Source: an uncultured Clostridia bacterium
GTDB lineage: Bacteria; Bacillota; Clostridia; Oscillospirales; Acutalibacteraceae
NCBI GenBank assembly: GCA_944380675.1
Contig: CALWIH010000001.1
Location: 1 to 64,000 of the forward strand
Reading direction: 5' to 3'
DNA: 64,000 bases
Of this stretch, positions 46,455-54,964 are shown one piece after another; position 1 is the stretch's first letter, and every line of letters begins with the position of its first letter. The notes below the pieces were generated by a model, which ran no database searches, had not been told where the DNA came from, and was given only the letters and a program-made list of their open reading frames with translations. A program made the translations under genes and the position numbers.

Positions 46455-46976
46455 ATTAGCAAACAGGAGCTGCAGATCAACGAGGAGATCCGCGACAGAG
46501 AGGTTCGAGTCATCGGTCCGGACGGCGCGCAGATGGGAGTCATGTCTTCTCAGAAGGCGCTCGAGCTGGCGTTTTCGCAGAATCTCGATCTGGTAAAGAT
46601 TGCGCCGCAGGCGACGCCGCCGGTGTGCAAGATCATCGACTACGGCAAGTTCCGCTTCGAACAGGCCAAGCGTGAGAAGGAAGCGAGAAAGAACCAGCGT
46701 GTGGTGGATATCAAGGAGGTCCGGCTCTCTCTGAACATCGACACGCACGATTTTGAGACGAAGGTCGGCCACGCGCAGCGCTTCCTCAAGGAAGGCAACA
46801 AGGTCAAGGCGTCCATTCGCTTCCGCGGCCGTGAGATGGGGCATCCCGAGCACGGCTACGAGGTCATGAAGCGCTTTGCCGAGGCTCTCGCCGACGTGGC
46901 GAACGTGGAAAAGCCCGCGAAGCTCGAGGGGCGCAATATGCTGATGTTCCTCGCTTCCAAGCCCGCAAAATCTTAA
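46455..46976 (+). CDS. infC: Translation initiation factor IF-3, starting at ATT
   Basis: A 173-residue initiation factor that keeps 30S subunits free and checks the start codon. The N-terminal domain (ISKQELQINEEIRDREVRVIG) and the C-terminal domain (EVRLSLNIDTHDFETKVGHAQRFL, FRGREMGHPEHG) are complete. No ATG or GTG fits; ATT at 46455 lies eight bases after GGAGGTG and gives the normal N-terminus. This rare start is a known feature of infC, used for self-regulation by IF-3. First gene of infC-rpmI-rplT. Confidence 0.95.
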   Translation: MSKQELQINEEIRDREVRVIGPDGAQMGVMSSQKALELAFSQNLDLVKIAPQATPPVCKIIDYGKFRFEQAKREKEARKNQRVVDIKEVRLSLNIDTHDFETKVGHAQRFLKEGNKVKASIRFRGREMGHPEHGYEVMKRFAEALADVANVEKPAKLEGRNMLMFLASKPAKS

Positions 46977-47007
46977 ATTTTCTATCATATCAAGGAGGGG
47001 CAAAATT

Positions 47008-47214
47008 ATGCCTAAGCTCAAGACTCATTCCGGCGCCAAGAAGCGTTTCAAGATTACAAAGAGTGGAAAGGTCGTTCGCGGTCACGCGAATATGTCTCAC
47101 CTGCTCAACGGTCACGGCAAGACCCGCAAGACCAAGAGAGCCCTCAGAGGCACCGCTATCGCCGACAAGACGAATGTGGCGCAGGTCAAGAGACTGCTTC
47201 CCTACCAGAACTGA
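47008..47214 (+). CDS. rpmI: 50S ribosomal protein L35
   Basis: A 68-residue basic protein with the family pattern MPKLKTHSGAKKRFKITKSGKV, HANMSHLLNGHGKTRKTKRALRG and VKRLLPY. AAGGAGG lies nine to ten bases before the ATG. Middle gene of the infC operon. Confidence 0.97.
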   Translation: MPKLKTHSGAKKRFKITKSGKVVRGHANMSHLLNGHGKTRKTKRALRGTAIADKTNVAQVKRLLPYQN

Positions 47215-47259
47215 ATCGTCAAACGAACAAGAACCACGAATAGTTGGAGGTAATGATAA

Positions 47260-47613
47260 ATGGCTCGTATTAAGGGCGCGATGATGACTCGCAAAAGAAG
47301 AAAGAAGATTCTGAAGCTGGCCAAGGGCTACTGGGGCTCCAAGAGCAGACACTTTAAGATGGCCAAGCAGGCCGTCATGAAGTCCGGCAACTATGCGTAC
47401 ATCGGCCGCAAAGCCAGAAAGCGCGATTTCCGCCGTCTGTGGATCACCCGCATTTCCGCCGCCTGCCGCATGAACGACGTGAGCTACTCCGTCTTCATGA
47501 ACGGCCTGAAGAAGGCGAATATCACGCTCAACCGCAAGATGCTCGCCGAGATTGCCGTTGCCGACGAGGCCGCGTTCAAGGCTCTTGTGGAAAAGGCGAA
47601 AGCCGCTTTATAA
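47260..47613 (+). CDS. rplT: 50S ribosomal protein L20
   Basis: A 117-residue ribosomal assembly protein: [33 protein letters not shown] at the N-terminus, then [23 protein letters not shown]. It binds 23S rRNA early in 50S assembly and is the likely repressor of its own operon through the leader at 46267-46406. GGAGG stands about ten bases before the ATG, and a terminator follows. Confidence 0.97.
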   Translation: MARIKGAMMTRKRRKKILKLAKGYWGSKSRHFKMAKQAVMKSGNYAYIGRKARKRDFRRLWITRISAACRMNDVSYSVFMNGLKKANITLNRKMLAEIAVADEAAFKALVEKAKAAL

Positions 47614-47622
47614 AAAAGCTGT

Positions 47623-47659
47623 CAGTGCGCCCGGAGCAATCCCCGGGCGCACTGTTTTT
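47623..47659 (+). terminator. Terminator of infC-rpmI-rplT
   Basis: A perfect 12-base-pair hairpin (47623-47634 with 47643-47654) followed by TTTTT. Confidence 0.92.
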
Positions 47660-47694
47660 GAACGGAAAACTTTTTCGGGAGGAGGGAATCTCGC

Positions 47695-48504
47695 ATGACG
47701 GAACGCATCACCAGCAGGAAAAACGACGCGGTCCGCGCCGCGGCGAGGCTCGCGCAGAGCGCCGCCGCGAGGCGGGAGAGCGGCCTTTTCCTCTGCGAGG
47801 GAGCGCGCCTTTGCGCCGACGCCGCCCTGAGCGGCGCCGCGATTGAAAGTCTCTTCTTTACCGAAAAGGCGGAGGAGAAGTACGCCGCCTACCTCGCGCC
47901 CATCGAGCGCGCCGCGAAGCGCGCCTTCCTCGTCTCCGAGCCGGTCGAAGATCTGCTCTCGTGCACCGGCGCGAGCCAGGGCGTGTTCTGCGTCTGCCGC
48001 ATGGCGGAGAAGCGCAGGGAGGCGGAGCTGCCGCTCACGCACTGCCTCGCGCTCGAGACGCTGCAGGATCCGGGCAATCTCGGGACGGCGCTGCGTACCG
48101 CGGAGGCGCTCGGAATCGGCTCCGTTCTCCTCGCCGGAGAGTGCTGCGACGTCTATTCCCCGAAGGTGCTCCGCGCGAGCATGGGGGCGGTGTTCCGCCT
48201 TCCCATCTTCTTCGCGGAAAGCCTGCCGGAGGCGCTCGGCCGCCTCTCGGCGCGCGGCTTCTTCTCCTGCGCCGCCGTGCCGGACAGCGCCGCCGAGCCC
48301 GTCACCCGCGTGGACTTCTCGTGTCCCTGCGTGATGGCCGTCGGCAACGAGGGAAACGGCCTCTCGCGGGAGGCGATCGACGCCTGCGACCGGCGCGTGA
48401 CCATCCCGATGCTCGGGCGCGCGGAAAGCCTGAACGCGGCGTCGTCCGCCGCCATTCTCATGTGGGAGATGACGAGAGGGGGAGGCGTTCGCCGTGACGG
48501 ATAA
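47695..48504 (+). CDS. TrmH/SpoU-family rRNA methyltransferase
   Basis: A 269-residue 2'-O-ribose methyltransferase of the SPOUT class. An N-terminal substrate-binding domain (RITSRKNDAVRAAARLAQSAAARRESGLFLCEGARL) precedes the knotted SAM domain with the three SpoU motifs: LETLQDPGNLGTALRTAEALG, CVMAVGNEGNGLS and IPMLGRAESLNAASSAAIL. Genes of this type often lie just after rplT in clostridia and act on 23S rRNA; the position modified cannot be read from the sequence. It overlaps dprA by eleven bases. GGGAGGAGGG precedes the ATG. Confidence 0.92.
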   Translation: MTERITSRKNDAVRAAARLAQSAAARRESGLFLCEGARLCADAALSGAAIESLFFTEKAEEKYAAYLAPIERAAKRAFLVSEPVEDLLSCTGASQGVFCVCRMAEKRREAELPLTHCLALETLQDPGNLGTALRTAEALGIGSVLLAGECCDVYSPKVLRASMGAVFRLPIFFAESLPEALGRLSARGFFSCAAVPDSAAEPVTRVDFSCPCVMAVGNEGNGLSREAIDACDRRVTIPMLGRAESLNAASSAAILMWEMTRGGGVRRDG

Positions 48505-49648
48505 CCGCGTCTACTGGATTTGGCTGCAGCGCGGCCTCGCCGCGGGCAGTCCGCGCGTCTCGAAAATATTGAGCCGCTTCGGTTCGCCGAAGGAATTTTT
48601 CGAGGGCGGCAGGGAATATTGGCTCACGCCGGGTCTTCTCTCCGAGCGGGAGTACGAAGCCCTCGACTCCTTTACGCTCGAGGACGCCGCCGCGCAGATC
48701 GAGTTCGCGGAGCGCCTCGGCCAGAAGGTGATCGTCTACGACGATCCCGCGTTTCCGCCTCTGCTGCGGGAGATTCCCGCTCCGCCGTGCGCGCTCTACG
48801 TCAAGGGAGAGCTTCCGGAGCCCGGCGCGCTGTGCATCGCGATGGTCGGGACGCGCAAGGCCACGTCCGACGGCATCGAGGCCGCTTCCCGGCTCTCGCG
48901 TTCGCTCGGCGAGAGGGGCGTGGTTGTCGTCAGCGGCGGCGCGCTCGGCATCGATTCCGCGTGCCACGAGGGAGCCATGGAGGGCGGCGGAGAGACCGTC
49001 TGCGTCCTCGGCTGCGGGATCGGCGCGAATTATCTGATGAAGAACGCGCCGCTGCGCAGCAGAATCGCGAGAAACGGCGCGCTCGTGTCGGAATACCCGC
49101 CGAATACGCCCGCCTCCGTGCACACGTTCCCGGTGCGCAACCGGATTCTCTCCGGCCTCTGCGCCGGGACGGTGGTGATCGAGTGCGGCGAAAAGAGCGG
49201 GGCGCTCGTCACGGTGTCTCTCGCGCTCGAGCAGGGCCGCGACGTCTTCGCCGTTCCCGGTTCGCCGGTCAACCCCTCCGCGCGCGGCGTGAACCGCCTC
49301 ATCAGCGACGGCGCGAAGCCGGTGCTCACGGCGGACGACATTCTCGAGGAGTACCCGTCCTTCTCCTCGAACCGGGCGCTGCGGGAGGCGCAAAGCTTAC
49401 GCGCCGCCGCGGACGGCGGGGAGGAGGCGGCTCCGATCGTGCGCATCCCGTGCGGGGAAGAGCGCAGCCCCGCGTCGCTTTCGCGGGAGGCGCGGGCGCT
49501 GTACGATCTGCTCACCGCGGAGCAGCGCCATGTGTCGGAGCTCGCGGCCAAGGCGGGGCTCTCCATGCGCGAAACGCTCGGCGCGCTGACCGAGCTCGAG
49601 CTCGGCGGCTGGATTCATTCCTATTCCGGCCGCAGGTACAGCCGATAA
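48494..49648 (+). CDS. dprA: DNA-processing protein DprA
   Basis: A 384-residue protein that loads RecA onto incoming single-stranded DNA in transformation. It has an N-terminal helical region, the Rossmann-like Smf domain (IAMVGTRKATSDGIEAASRLSRSL, VVSGGALGIDSACHEGAM, NRILSGLCAGTVVIECGEKSGALVTVSLALEQGRDVFAVPG) and a C-terminal winged-helix domain (ALYDLLTAEQRHVSELAAKAGLSMRETLGALTELELGGWI). The start is GTG, eight bases after GGGAGGCG. topA follows after a 153-base gap, the usual order. Confidence 0.95.
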   Translation: MTDNRVYWIWLQRGLAAGSPRVSKILSRFGSPKEFFEGGREYWLTPGLLSEREYEALDSFTLEDAAAQIEFAERLGQKVIVYDDPAFPPLLREIPAPPCALYVKGELPEPGALCIAMVGTRKATSDGIEAASRLSRSLGERGVVVVSGGALGIDSACHEGAMEGGGETVCVLGCGIGANYLMKNAPLRSRIARNGALVSEYPPNTPASVHTFPVRNRILSGLCAGTVVIECGEKSGALVTVSLALEQGRDVFAVPGSPVNPSARGVNRLISDGAKPVLTADDILEEYPSFSSNRALREAQSLRAAADGGEEAAPIVRIPCGEERSPASLSREARALYDLLTAEQRHVSELAAKAGLSMRETLGALTELELGGWIHSYSGRRYSR

Positions 49649-49675
49649 AAGCGCGGTTTTCCGCCGCGCAGCTGT

Positions 49676-49718
49676 GCCCTGTTAAAATTCGCCGGGAGCC
49701 GGCGGATTTTAACAGGGC
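49676..49718. repeat. Long stem-loop between dprA and topA
   Basis: A 20-base arm (49676-49695, starting GCCCTGTTAAAATTCG) pairs with 49699-49718 with a single mismatch and a three-base loop GAG. There is no U-tract on either side, so it is not a standard terminator. A shorter GCGCGG/CCGCGC hairpin lies just before it (49651-49669). The rest of the 49649-49801 gap shows no gene. Confidence 0.8.
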
Positions 49719-49801
49719 AGAACCGTTCTCCGGCGTCCGTACGGGGCGCGCCGCCGGATTTGTCAGTCCCCGAAATTCATGAGGAAGATGAGGTGTGATG
49801 A

Positions 49802-51904
49802 GTGCCCAAGCTTGTCATTGTGGAGTCGCCTACCAAGGTGAAAACGATAAAGAAATATCTCGGTTCCGATTTTGACGTCGTCGCGACGATGGGTCATATC
49901 CGCGACCTGCCGGAGACGCGGCTGAGCGTCGACGTCAAAAAGAACTTTTCGCCGAAATATGAGATCATCAAGGGAAAGGAAAAACTCGTCGAGGAGCTCA
50001 AGGAGAAGGCGGAGAAGAGCTCCGGCGTCCTCCTCGCGACCGACCCGGACCGCGAGGGAGAAGCGATTTCCTGGCATCTCGCGTACATTCTCGGCCTCGA
50101 TACCTCCGAGAAGAACCGCGTGACCTTCAACGAGATCACGAAGACCGGCATCACCGCCGGCATGGAGCATCCCCGCAGCATCGACCAGAATCTGGTCAAC
50201 GCCCAGCAGGCGCGCCGCATTCTCGACCGCCTCGTCGGCTACAAGCTCAGCCCGTTCCTTTCGCAGAAAATCCGGCGCGGCCTCTCCGCGGGGCGCGTGC
50301 AGTCCGTCGCGGTGCGCCTCATCGTCGACCGCGAGGAGGAGATCCGCGCGTTCAAGCCCGAGGAGTACTGGACGATCGACGCGAAAATGATTCCCACGGG
50401 TTCGCGCAAGGCGTTTCCCGCCACGTTCTACGGCGATTCCGGCGGAAAAGTGAAGATTGAAAACGGGGAGCAGGCCAACCGTATCCTTGACGACCTCAAG
50501 GACGCCGCCTATCAGGTGGCGAAGGTCAAGAAGGGAACGCGCCGCAAGTCGCCCGCGCCGCCGTTCATCACCTCGACGCTCCAGCAGGAGGCCTCGCGCC
50601 GCCTCGGCTTCCAGGCCAAGCGCACGATGAAGGCCGCGCAGGAGCTGTACGAGGGCGTCGAGCTCGGCGAGCTCGGCGCGGTGGGCCTTATCACCTACAT
50701 GAGAACCGACTCGCTGCGCATCTCCGAGGACGCGATTGCCGAAGTCACCGCGTATATCGAGAACCGCTGGGGAAAGAAGTACCTGCCCGACGCGCCGCGC
50801 CACTTCAAGACGCGCGCCAACGCGCAGGACGGCCATGAGGCCATCCGCCCGACGTCCATCGAGCTGTCGCCCGACAAGGTGAAGGAGAGCCTTTCAAACG
50901 ATCAGTATAAGCTCTACAAGCTCATCTGGGAGCGCTTCGTCGCCTGCCAGATGTCCAACTGCCTGCAGAGCACCACGCAGGCCGACATCACCGCCGCCGG
51001 CGCGTCCGGGGAGGAGTATCTCTTCAAGGCGTCCGGCTACACCGTGACCTTCGACGGCTTTACGGTCCTCTACGAGGAGGGCAAGGACGAGGAGACGGAG
51101 GACGAGGGCAGCCTTCCGCCGCTTGAGAACGGGATGAAGCTGCGCTGCAAGGAGATTCAGGGCAACCAGCATTTCACGCAGCCGCCCGCCCGCTACACCG
51201 AGGCCACGCTCATCAAGGCGCTCGAAGAGAACGGCATCGGCCGCCCGTCGACGTACGCCGCGACGATCTCCACCATCACGGGGCGCACCTACGTCGTGCG
51301 CGAGGGCAAGGCGCTCAAGCCGACCGAGCTCGGCGAGGTGACGACGAAGCTCATGAAGGAGCGCTTCCCGAAGATTGTCAACGTGAAGTTCACCGCCCAG
51401 GTCGAGAACGACCTCGACGGCGTCCAGAGCGGCGAGAGCGACTGGGTCGAGACGCTCGACCGCTTCTATACCGATTTTGACAAATCGCTCAAGCAGGCCA
51501 AGGAGGAGATGAAGGGCGTCAAAATCCAGCTCAAGGAGGACGAGACCGACATCATCTGCGAGAAGTGCGGCCGCCGGATGGTCATCAAGACGGGCCGCTT
51601 CGGCCGCTTCATCGCCTGCCCCGGCTATCCCGAGTGCAAGAACGTCAAGAAGCTCGTGCAGGAGAACGGCGCGGAGTGCCCGAAGTGCGGCGGCAAGGTC
51701 GTCGTGAAGAAGTCGAAGAAGGGCCGTGTCTTCTACGGCTGCTCGAATTACCCGAACTGCGACTTCGTCTCCTGGGATGAGCCGACGCAGCAGAAGTGTC
51801 CGCGCTGCGGCAAGACGCTTCTGAAAAAGAAGGGCAAGAAGCCGAAGTATTACTGCGTCACCCCGGAGTGCGGGTACGAGAAGGTTGAGGACGGCGAGGA
51901 ATGA
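49802..51904 (+). CDS. topA: DNA topoisomerase I
   Basis: A 700-residue type IA topoisomerase that relaxes negative supercoils. It shows the Toprim start VIVESPTKVKTIKKYLG, LATDPDREGEAISWHLAY, the catalytic region LGAVGLITYMRTDSLRIS with the active Tyr near residue 300, and NGIGRPSTYA. Three C-terminal zinc fingers follow (CEKCGRRM..., CPKCGGKV..., CPRCGKTL...). The start is GTG at 49802, giving the canonical PKLVIVESP N-terminus. It overlaps trmFO by four bases. Confidence 0.96.
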   Translation: MPKLVIVESPTKVKTIKKYLGSDFDVVATMGHIRDLPETRLSVDVKKNFSPKYEIIKGKEKLVEELKEKAEKSSGVLLATDPDREGEAISWHLAYILGLDTSEKNRVTFNEITKTGITAGMEHPRSIDQNLVNAQQARRILDRLVGYKLSPFLSQKIRRGLSAGRVQSVAVRLIVDREEEIRAFKPEEYWTIDAKMIPTGSRKAFPATFYGDSGGKVKIENGEQANRILDDLKDAAYQVAKVKKGTRRKSPAPPFITSTLQQEASRRLGFQAKRTMKAAQELYEGVELGELGAVGLITYMRTDSLRISEDAIAEVTAYIENRWGKKYLPDAPRHFKTRANAQDGHEAIRPTSIELSPDKVKESLSNDQYKLYKLIWERFVACQMSNCLQSTTQADITAAGASGEEYLFKASGYTVTFDGFTVLYEEGKDEETEDEGSLPPLENGMKLRCKEIQGNQHFTQPPARYTEATLIKALEENGIGRPSTYAATISTITGRTYVVREGKALKPTELGEVTTKLMKERFPKIVNVKFTAQVENDLDGVQSGESDWVETLDRFYTDFDKSLKQAKEEMKGVKIQLKEDETDIICEKCGRRMVIKTGRFGRFIACPGYPECKNVKKLVQENGAECPKCGGKVVVKKSKKGRVFYGCSNYPNCDFVSWDEPTQQKCPRCGKTLLKKKGKKPKYYCVTPECGYEKVEDGEE

Positions 51905-53244
51905 TACAGGTAATTGGAGCCGGACTCGCCGGCTGCGAGGCCGCGTGGCAGATTGCCGAGGCGGGCGAGGAGGCCGAGCTCATCGAGATGAAGCCCGCCC
52001 GCTATTCCCCCGCCCACAAGAGCCCGCTCTTCGCGGAGCTTATCTGCTCGAATTCGCTCAAGGCCGCGCGGATTGAGAGCGCCGCCGGCCTGCTCAAGGA
52101 GGAAATGCGCCGCCTCGGCTCGCTTCTCGTCGAGTGCGCGCAGTCGTGCGCCGTCCCGGCGGGCGGCGCGCTCGCCGTCGACCGCGGGGCCTTCTCCTCG
52201 CTTGTGACGAAGCGCGTCCGCGAGCATCCGCGCATCCATGTCCGCGAGGGCGTGGAGGTGCGCGAGCTCCCGCGGGAGGGGATCGCGATCGTCGCGACGG
52301 GCCCGCTCACCAGCGACGCCCTCGCGGAGAAGATTCGCGAGCTGTGCGGCGGGGCGCTGAGCTTTTTCGACGCCGCCGCCCCCATCGTGACGGCGGAAAG
52401 CCTCGACAGGACGAAAATCTTCTGCGCGTCCCGCTACGACAAGGGCGGCGACGACGCCTATCTCAACTGCCCCTTCGACAAGCCCTCCTACGAGGCGTTC
52501 CGCGAGGCTCTTGTGGAGGCGGAGCGCGCGCCGGTGCACGACTTTGACGTGCGCGACCCGAAGGTGTACGAGGGCTGTATGCCGATTGAAATACTCGCCC
52601 AGCGCGGGATGGACGCCATGCGGTACGGGCCGATGAAGCCCGTCGGCCTGCGCGACCCGGCGACGGGGCACCGCCCCTGGGCGGTCGTCCAGCTCCGGCG
52701 CGAGGACAGGGAGGGCACGCTCTACAATCTCGTCGGTTTCCAGACGAACCTGAAATTCGGCGAGCAGAAGCGCGTGTTCGGGATGATTCCCGGCCTCGAA
52801 AACGCGGAATTCACGCGCTACGGCGTGATGCACCGGAACACCTTCCTCAATTCTCCGGCGCTGCTCAACGCCGATTTCAGTATGCGGGAGAGGCCGGAGC
52901 TCTTCTTCGCCGGACAGATCACCGGCGTCGAGGGGTACATGGAGTCGGCGGCCTCCGGCCTGATGGCCGGGCGCAACGCCGTGTGCCGCCTGCGCGGCGA
53001 GGAGACCTGGGTGCTCCCGCGCGAGACGATGATCGGCGCGCTCAGCCGCTATATGGCCGAGGGCGGGGAGAGCGAGTTCCAGCCCATGGGCGCGAACTTC
53101 GGCGTCGTGCCGCCGCTCGGCATGAAAATCAAGGACAAGCGCGATCGCTACGCCGCCTTTGCGGAGCGCGGCCTTCGCGCCTTTACAAAATATCTGGAAG
53201 AACGCGGCGCGACAGCCGCGCATCATGAAAATGCAGGGGGTTAA
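51901..53244 (+). CDS. trmFO: Methylenetetrahydrofolate-tRNA uracil-54 methyltransferase TrmFO
   Basis: A 447-residue FAD- and folate-dependent enzyme forming ribothymidine at position 54 of tRNA. FAD-binding GAGLAGCEAAWQIAEAG (about residues 5-21), the SNSLKAARIESAAGLLKEEM segment, CPFDKPSYEAF with a catalytic Cys, and FAGQITGVEGYMESAASGLMAG are all present. topA-trmFO order is conserved in Firmicutes. The ATG overlaps the topA stop (ATGA). Confidence 0.95.
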   Translation: MIQVIGAGLAGCEAAWQIAEAGEEAELIEMKPARYSPAHKSPLFAELICSNSLKAARIESAAGLLKEEMRRLGSLLVECAQSCAVPAGGALAVDRGAFSSLVTKRVREHPRIHVREGVEVRELPREGIAIVATGPLTSDALAEKIRELCGGALSFFDAAAPIVTAESLDRTKIFCASRYDKGGDDAYLNCPFDKPSYEAFREALVEAERAPVHDFDVRDPKVYEGCMPIEILAQRGMDAMRYGPMKPVGLRDPATGHRPWAVVQLRREDREGTLYNLVGFQTNLKFGEQKRVFGMIPGLENAEFTRYGVMHRNTFLNSPALLNADFSMRERPELFFAGQITGVEGYMESAASGLMAGRNAVCRLRGEETWVLPRETMIGALSRYMAEGGESEFQPMGANFGVVPPLGMKIKDKRDRYAAFAERGLRAFTKYLEERGATAAHHENAGG

Positions 53245-53249
53245 CTGAA

Positions 53250-54257
53250 ATGAAAATCATTGTAGACGCGTTCGGCGGGGACAACGCCCCCCTCGAAATC
53301 ATCAAGGGCTGCGCGGAGGCGACGAAGGAGCTCGACATCGACATCCTGCTCACCGGCGACGAGCAGGAGATCCGCCGCGTCGCGAAGGAGAACGAGATCT
53401 CCCTCGACCGCATCACGATCGCCGACGCGCCCGACGTCATCACGATGGAGGATTCCGCCGGCGACATCATGAAGTCAAAGAGCAATTCCTCGATGGCCGT
53501 CGGCCTCAAGAAGCTCGCCGCGGGCGAGGGAGACGCCTTCCTCTCCGCCGGCAACTCCGGCGCGCTCGTCGTCGGCGCGACGATGATCGTCAAGCGCATC
53601 AAGGGCGTCAAGCGCGTGGCCTTCGCGCCCGTCATGCCGAAGGACAAGGGCTTCTTCATGCTCATCGACAGCGGCGCGAACGTCGACTGCAAGCCGGAAA
53701 TGCTCCGCCAGTTCGGCGTGATGGCCTCCATCTATGTGGAGAAGGTCATGGGCGTCAAAAATCCGCGCGTCGGCCTCGCGAACGTCGGCGTCGAGGATCA
53801 CAAGGGCGGCGAGCTGCAGCACGCGGCCTTCGCCCTGCTCAAGGATTCCCCGATCAATTTCATCGGCAACATCGAGGCGCGCGACATCCCGTTTGACGCC
53901 GCGGACGTCGTCGTCGCCGACGGCTTTACCGGCAACTGCCTGCTCAAGACGTACGAGGGCGTCGCCATGCTGATGATGAGCAAATTCAAGCACATCTTCA
54001 AGAAGAGCGTGAAGAACACGCTCGCCGCCTCCCTCATTCTGAAGGATCTCAAGGGTCTCAAGAAGGAGATGGACTACAACGAGTACGGCGGCGCGCCGAT
54101 CATGGGCGCGGCGAAGCCCGTCTTCAAGGCGCACGGCAGCTCGAAGGCGAAGACCATCAAGAGCGCGCTCCGCCTGACGAAGGCGTACGTCGAGGGCAAC
54201 GTCGTCAAGGAGATCGCCGACTCCATTCAGGCGCTGAAGGGGGACTCCGAGGAATGA
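53250..54257 (+). CDS. plsX: Phosphate acyltransferase PlsX
   Basis: A 335-residue peripheral membrane enzyme that converts acyl-ACP to acyl-phosphate for phospholipid synthesis. Family segments: IIVDAFGGDNAPLEIIKGC, DAFLSAGNSGALVVGATMIVKRIKGVKRVAFAPVMP and VVVADGFTGNCLLKTYEG. It begins five bases after trmFO and overlaps rnc by four bases. In many Firmicutes fapR or acpP lie next to plsX; neither is present here. Confidence 0.95.
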   Translation: MKIIVDAFGGDNAPLEIIKGCAEATKELDIDILLTGDEQEIRRVAKENEISLDRITIADAPDVITMEDSAGDIMKSKSNSSMAVGLKKLAAGEGDAFLSAGNSGALVVGATMIVKRIKGVKRVAFAPVMPKDKGFFMLIDSGANVDCKPEMLRQFGVMASIYVEKVMGVKNPRVGLANVGVEDHKGGELQHAAFALLKDSPINFIGNIEARDIPFDAADVVVADGFTGNCLLKTYEGVAMLMMSKFKHIFKKSVKNTLAASLILKDLKGLKKEMDYNEYGGAPIMGAAKPVFKAHGSSKAKTIKSALRLTKAYVEGNVVKEIADSIQALKGDSEE

Positions 54258-54964
54258 GCCATCCCAGACAGACGGCCCCCGCGCCCGACTGGAAAAGCCT
54301 CGAGAAGAACATCGGCTATTCCTTTCACAATCCCGCCCTGCTCAAAAACGCGATGACGCACTCCTCCTACGCGAACGAGAGCAGGAAGTCCGCGGGGAGC
54401 AACGAGCGTCTCGAGTTTCTCGGCGACTCCGTCCTCGGCTACGTTGTCGCCGATTACCTGTTCCGCAATTGCCCGCACCTTCCCGAGGGCGAGCTGACGA
54501 AGACGCGCGCGGCCCTCGTCTGCGAGAAGGCGTGCTGCGGCTTCTCGCGCCAGCTCGGCGTGGGCGATTACCTGCTTCTGAGCCACGGCGAGCAGAATTC
54601 CGGCGGCGCGTCGCGCCCGTCCATCCTCGCCGACGCGTTCGAGGCCATCATCGCCGCCATCTACCTCGACGGCGGCATGGAGGAGGCGCGCAGCTTCATC
54701 CTGCGCTTTGTCAAGCCGATGCTTCAGACGGCGCGTCCGAAGCCGTTCAAGGATTACAAGACGATGCTGCAGGAGATCATCCAGAAGAATCCCGAGGAAT
54801 CGCTCGAGTACGTCCTGACGGGCGAGAGCGGCCCCGACCACAACAAGCACTTCACCGTCGAGGTGCATCTGAATTCCAACGTGATCGGCAAGGGCGGCGG
54901 GCGCAGCAAGAAGGAAGCGGAGCAGCAGGCGGCGCGCGAGGCGCTCGAGCTGATGGGCTACTGA
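54254..54964 (+). CDS. rnc: Ribonuclease III
   Basis: A 236-residue double-strand-specific endonuclease for rRNA and mRNA processing. The catalytic motif is NERLEFLGDSVLGYVVADYLF (about residues 51-71), with PEGELTKTRAALV and DAFEAIIAAIYLDGG, the last holding the second metal Glu. A dsRNA-binding domain fills residues about 160-235 (DYKTMLQEIIQ ... GKGGGRSKKEAEQQAAREALELM). Overlaps plsX before it and the radical SAM gene after it. Confidence 0.96.
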   Translation: MSHPRQTAPAPDWKSLEKNIGYSFHNPALLKNAMTHSSYANESRKSAGSNERLEFLGDSVLGYVVADYLFRNCPHLPEGELTKTRAALVCEKACCGFSRQLGVGDYLLLSHGEQNSGGASRPSILADAFEAIIAAIYLDGGMEEARSFILRFVKPMLQTARPKPFKDYKTMLQEIIQKNPEESLEYVLTGESGPDHNKHFTVEVHLNSNVIGKGGGRSKKEAEQQAAREALELMGY

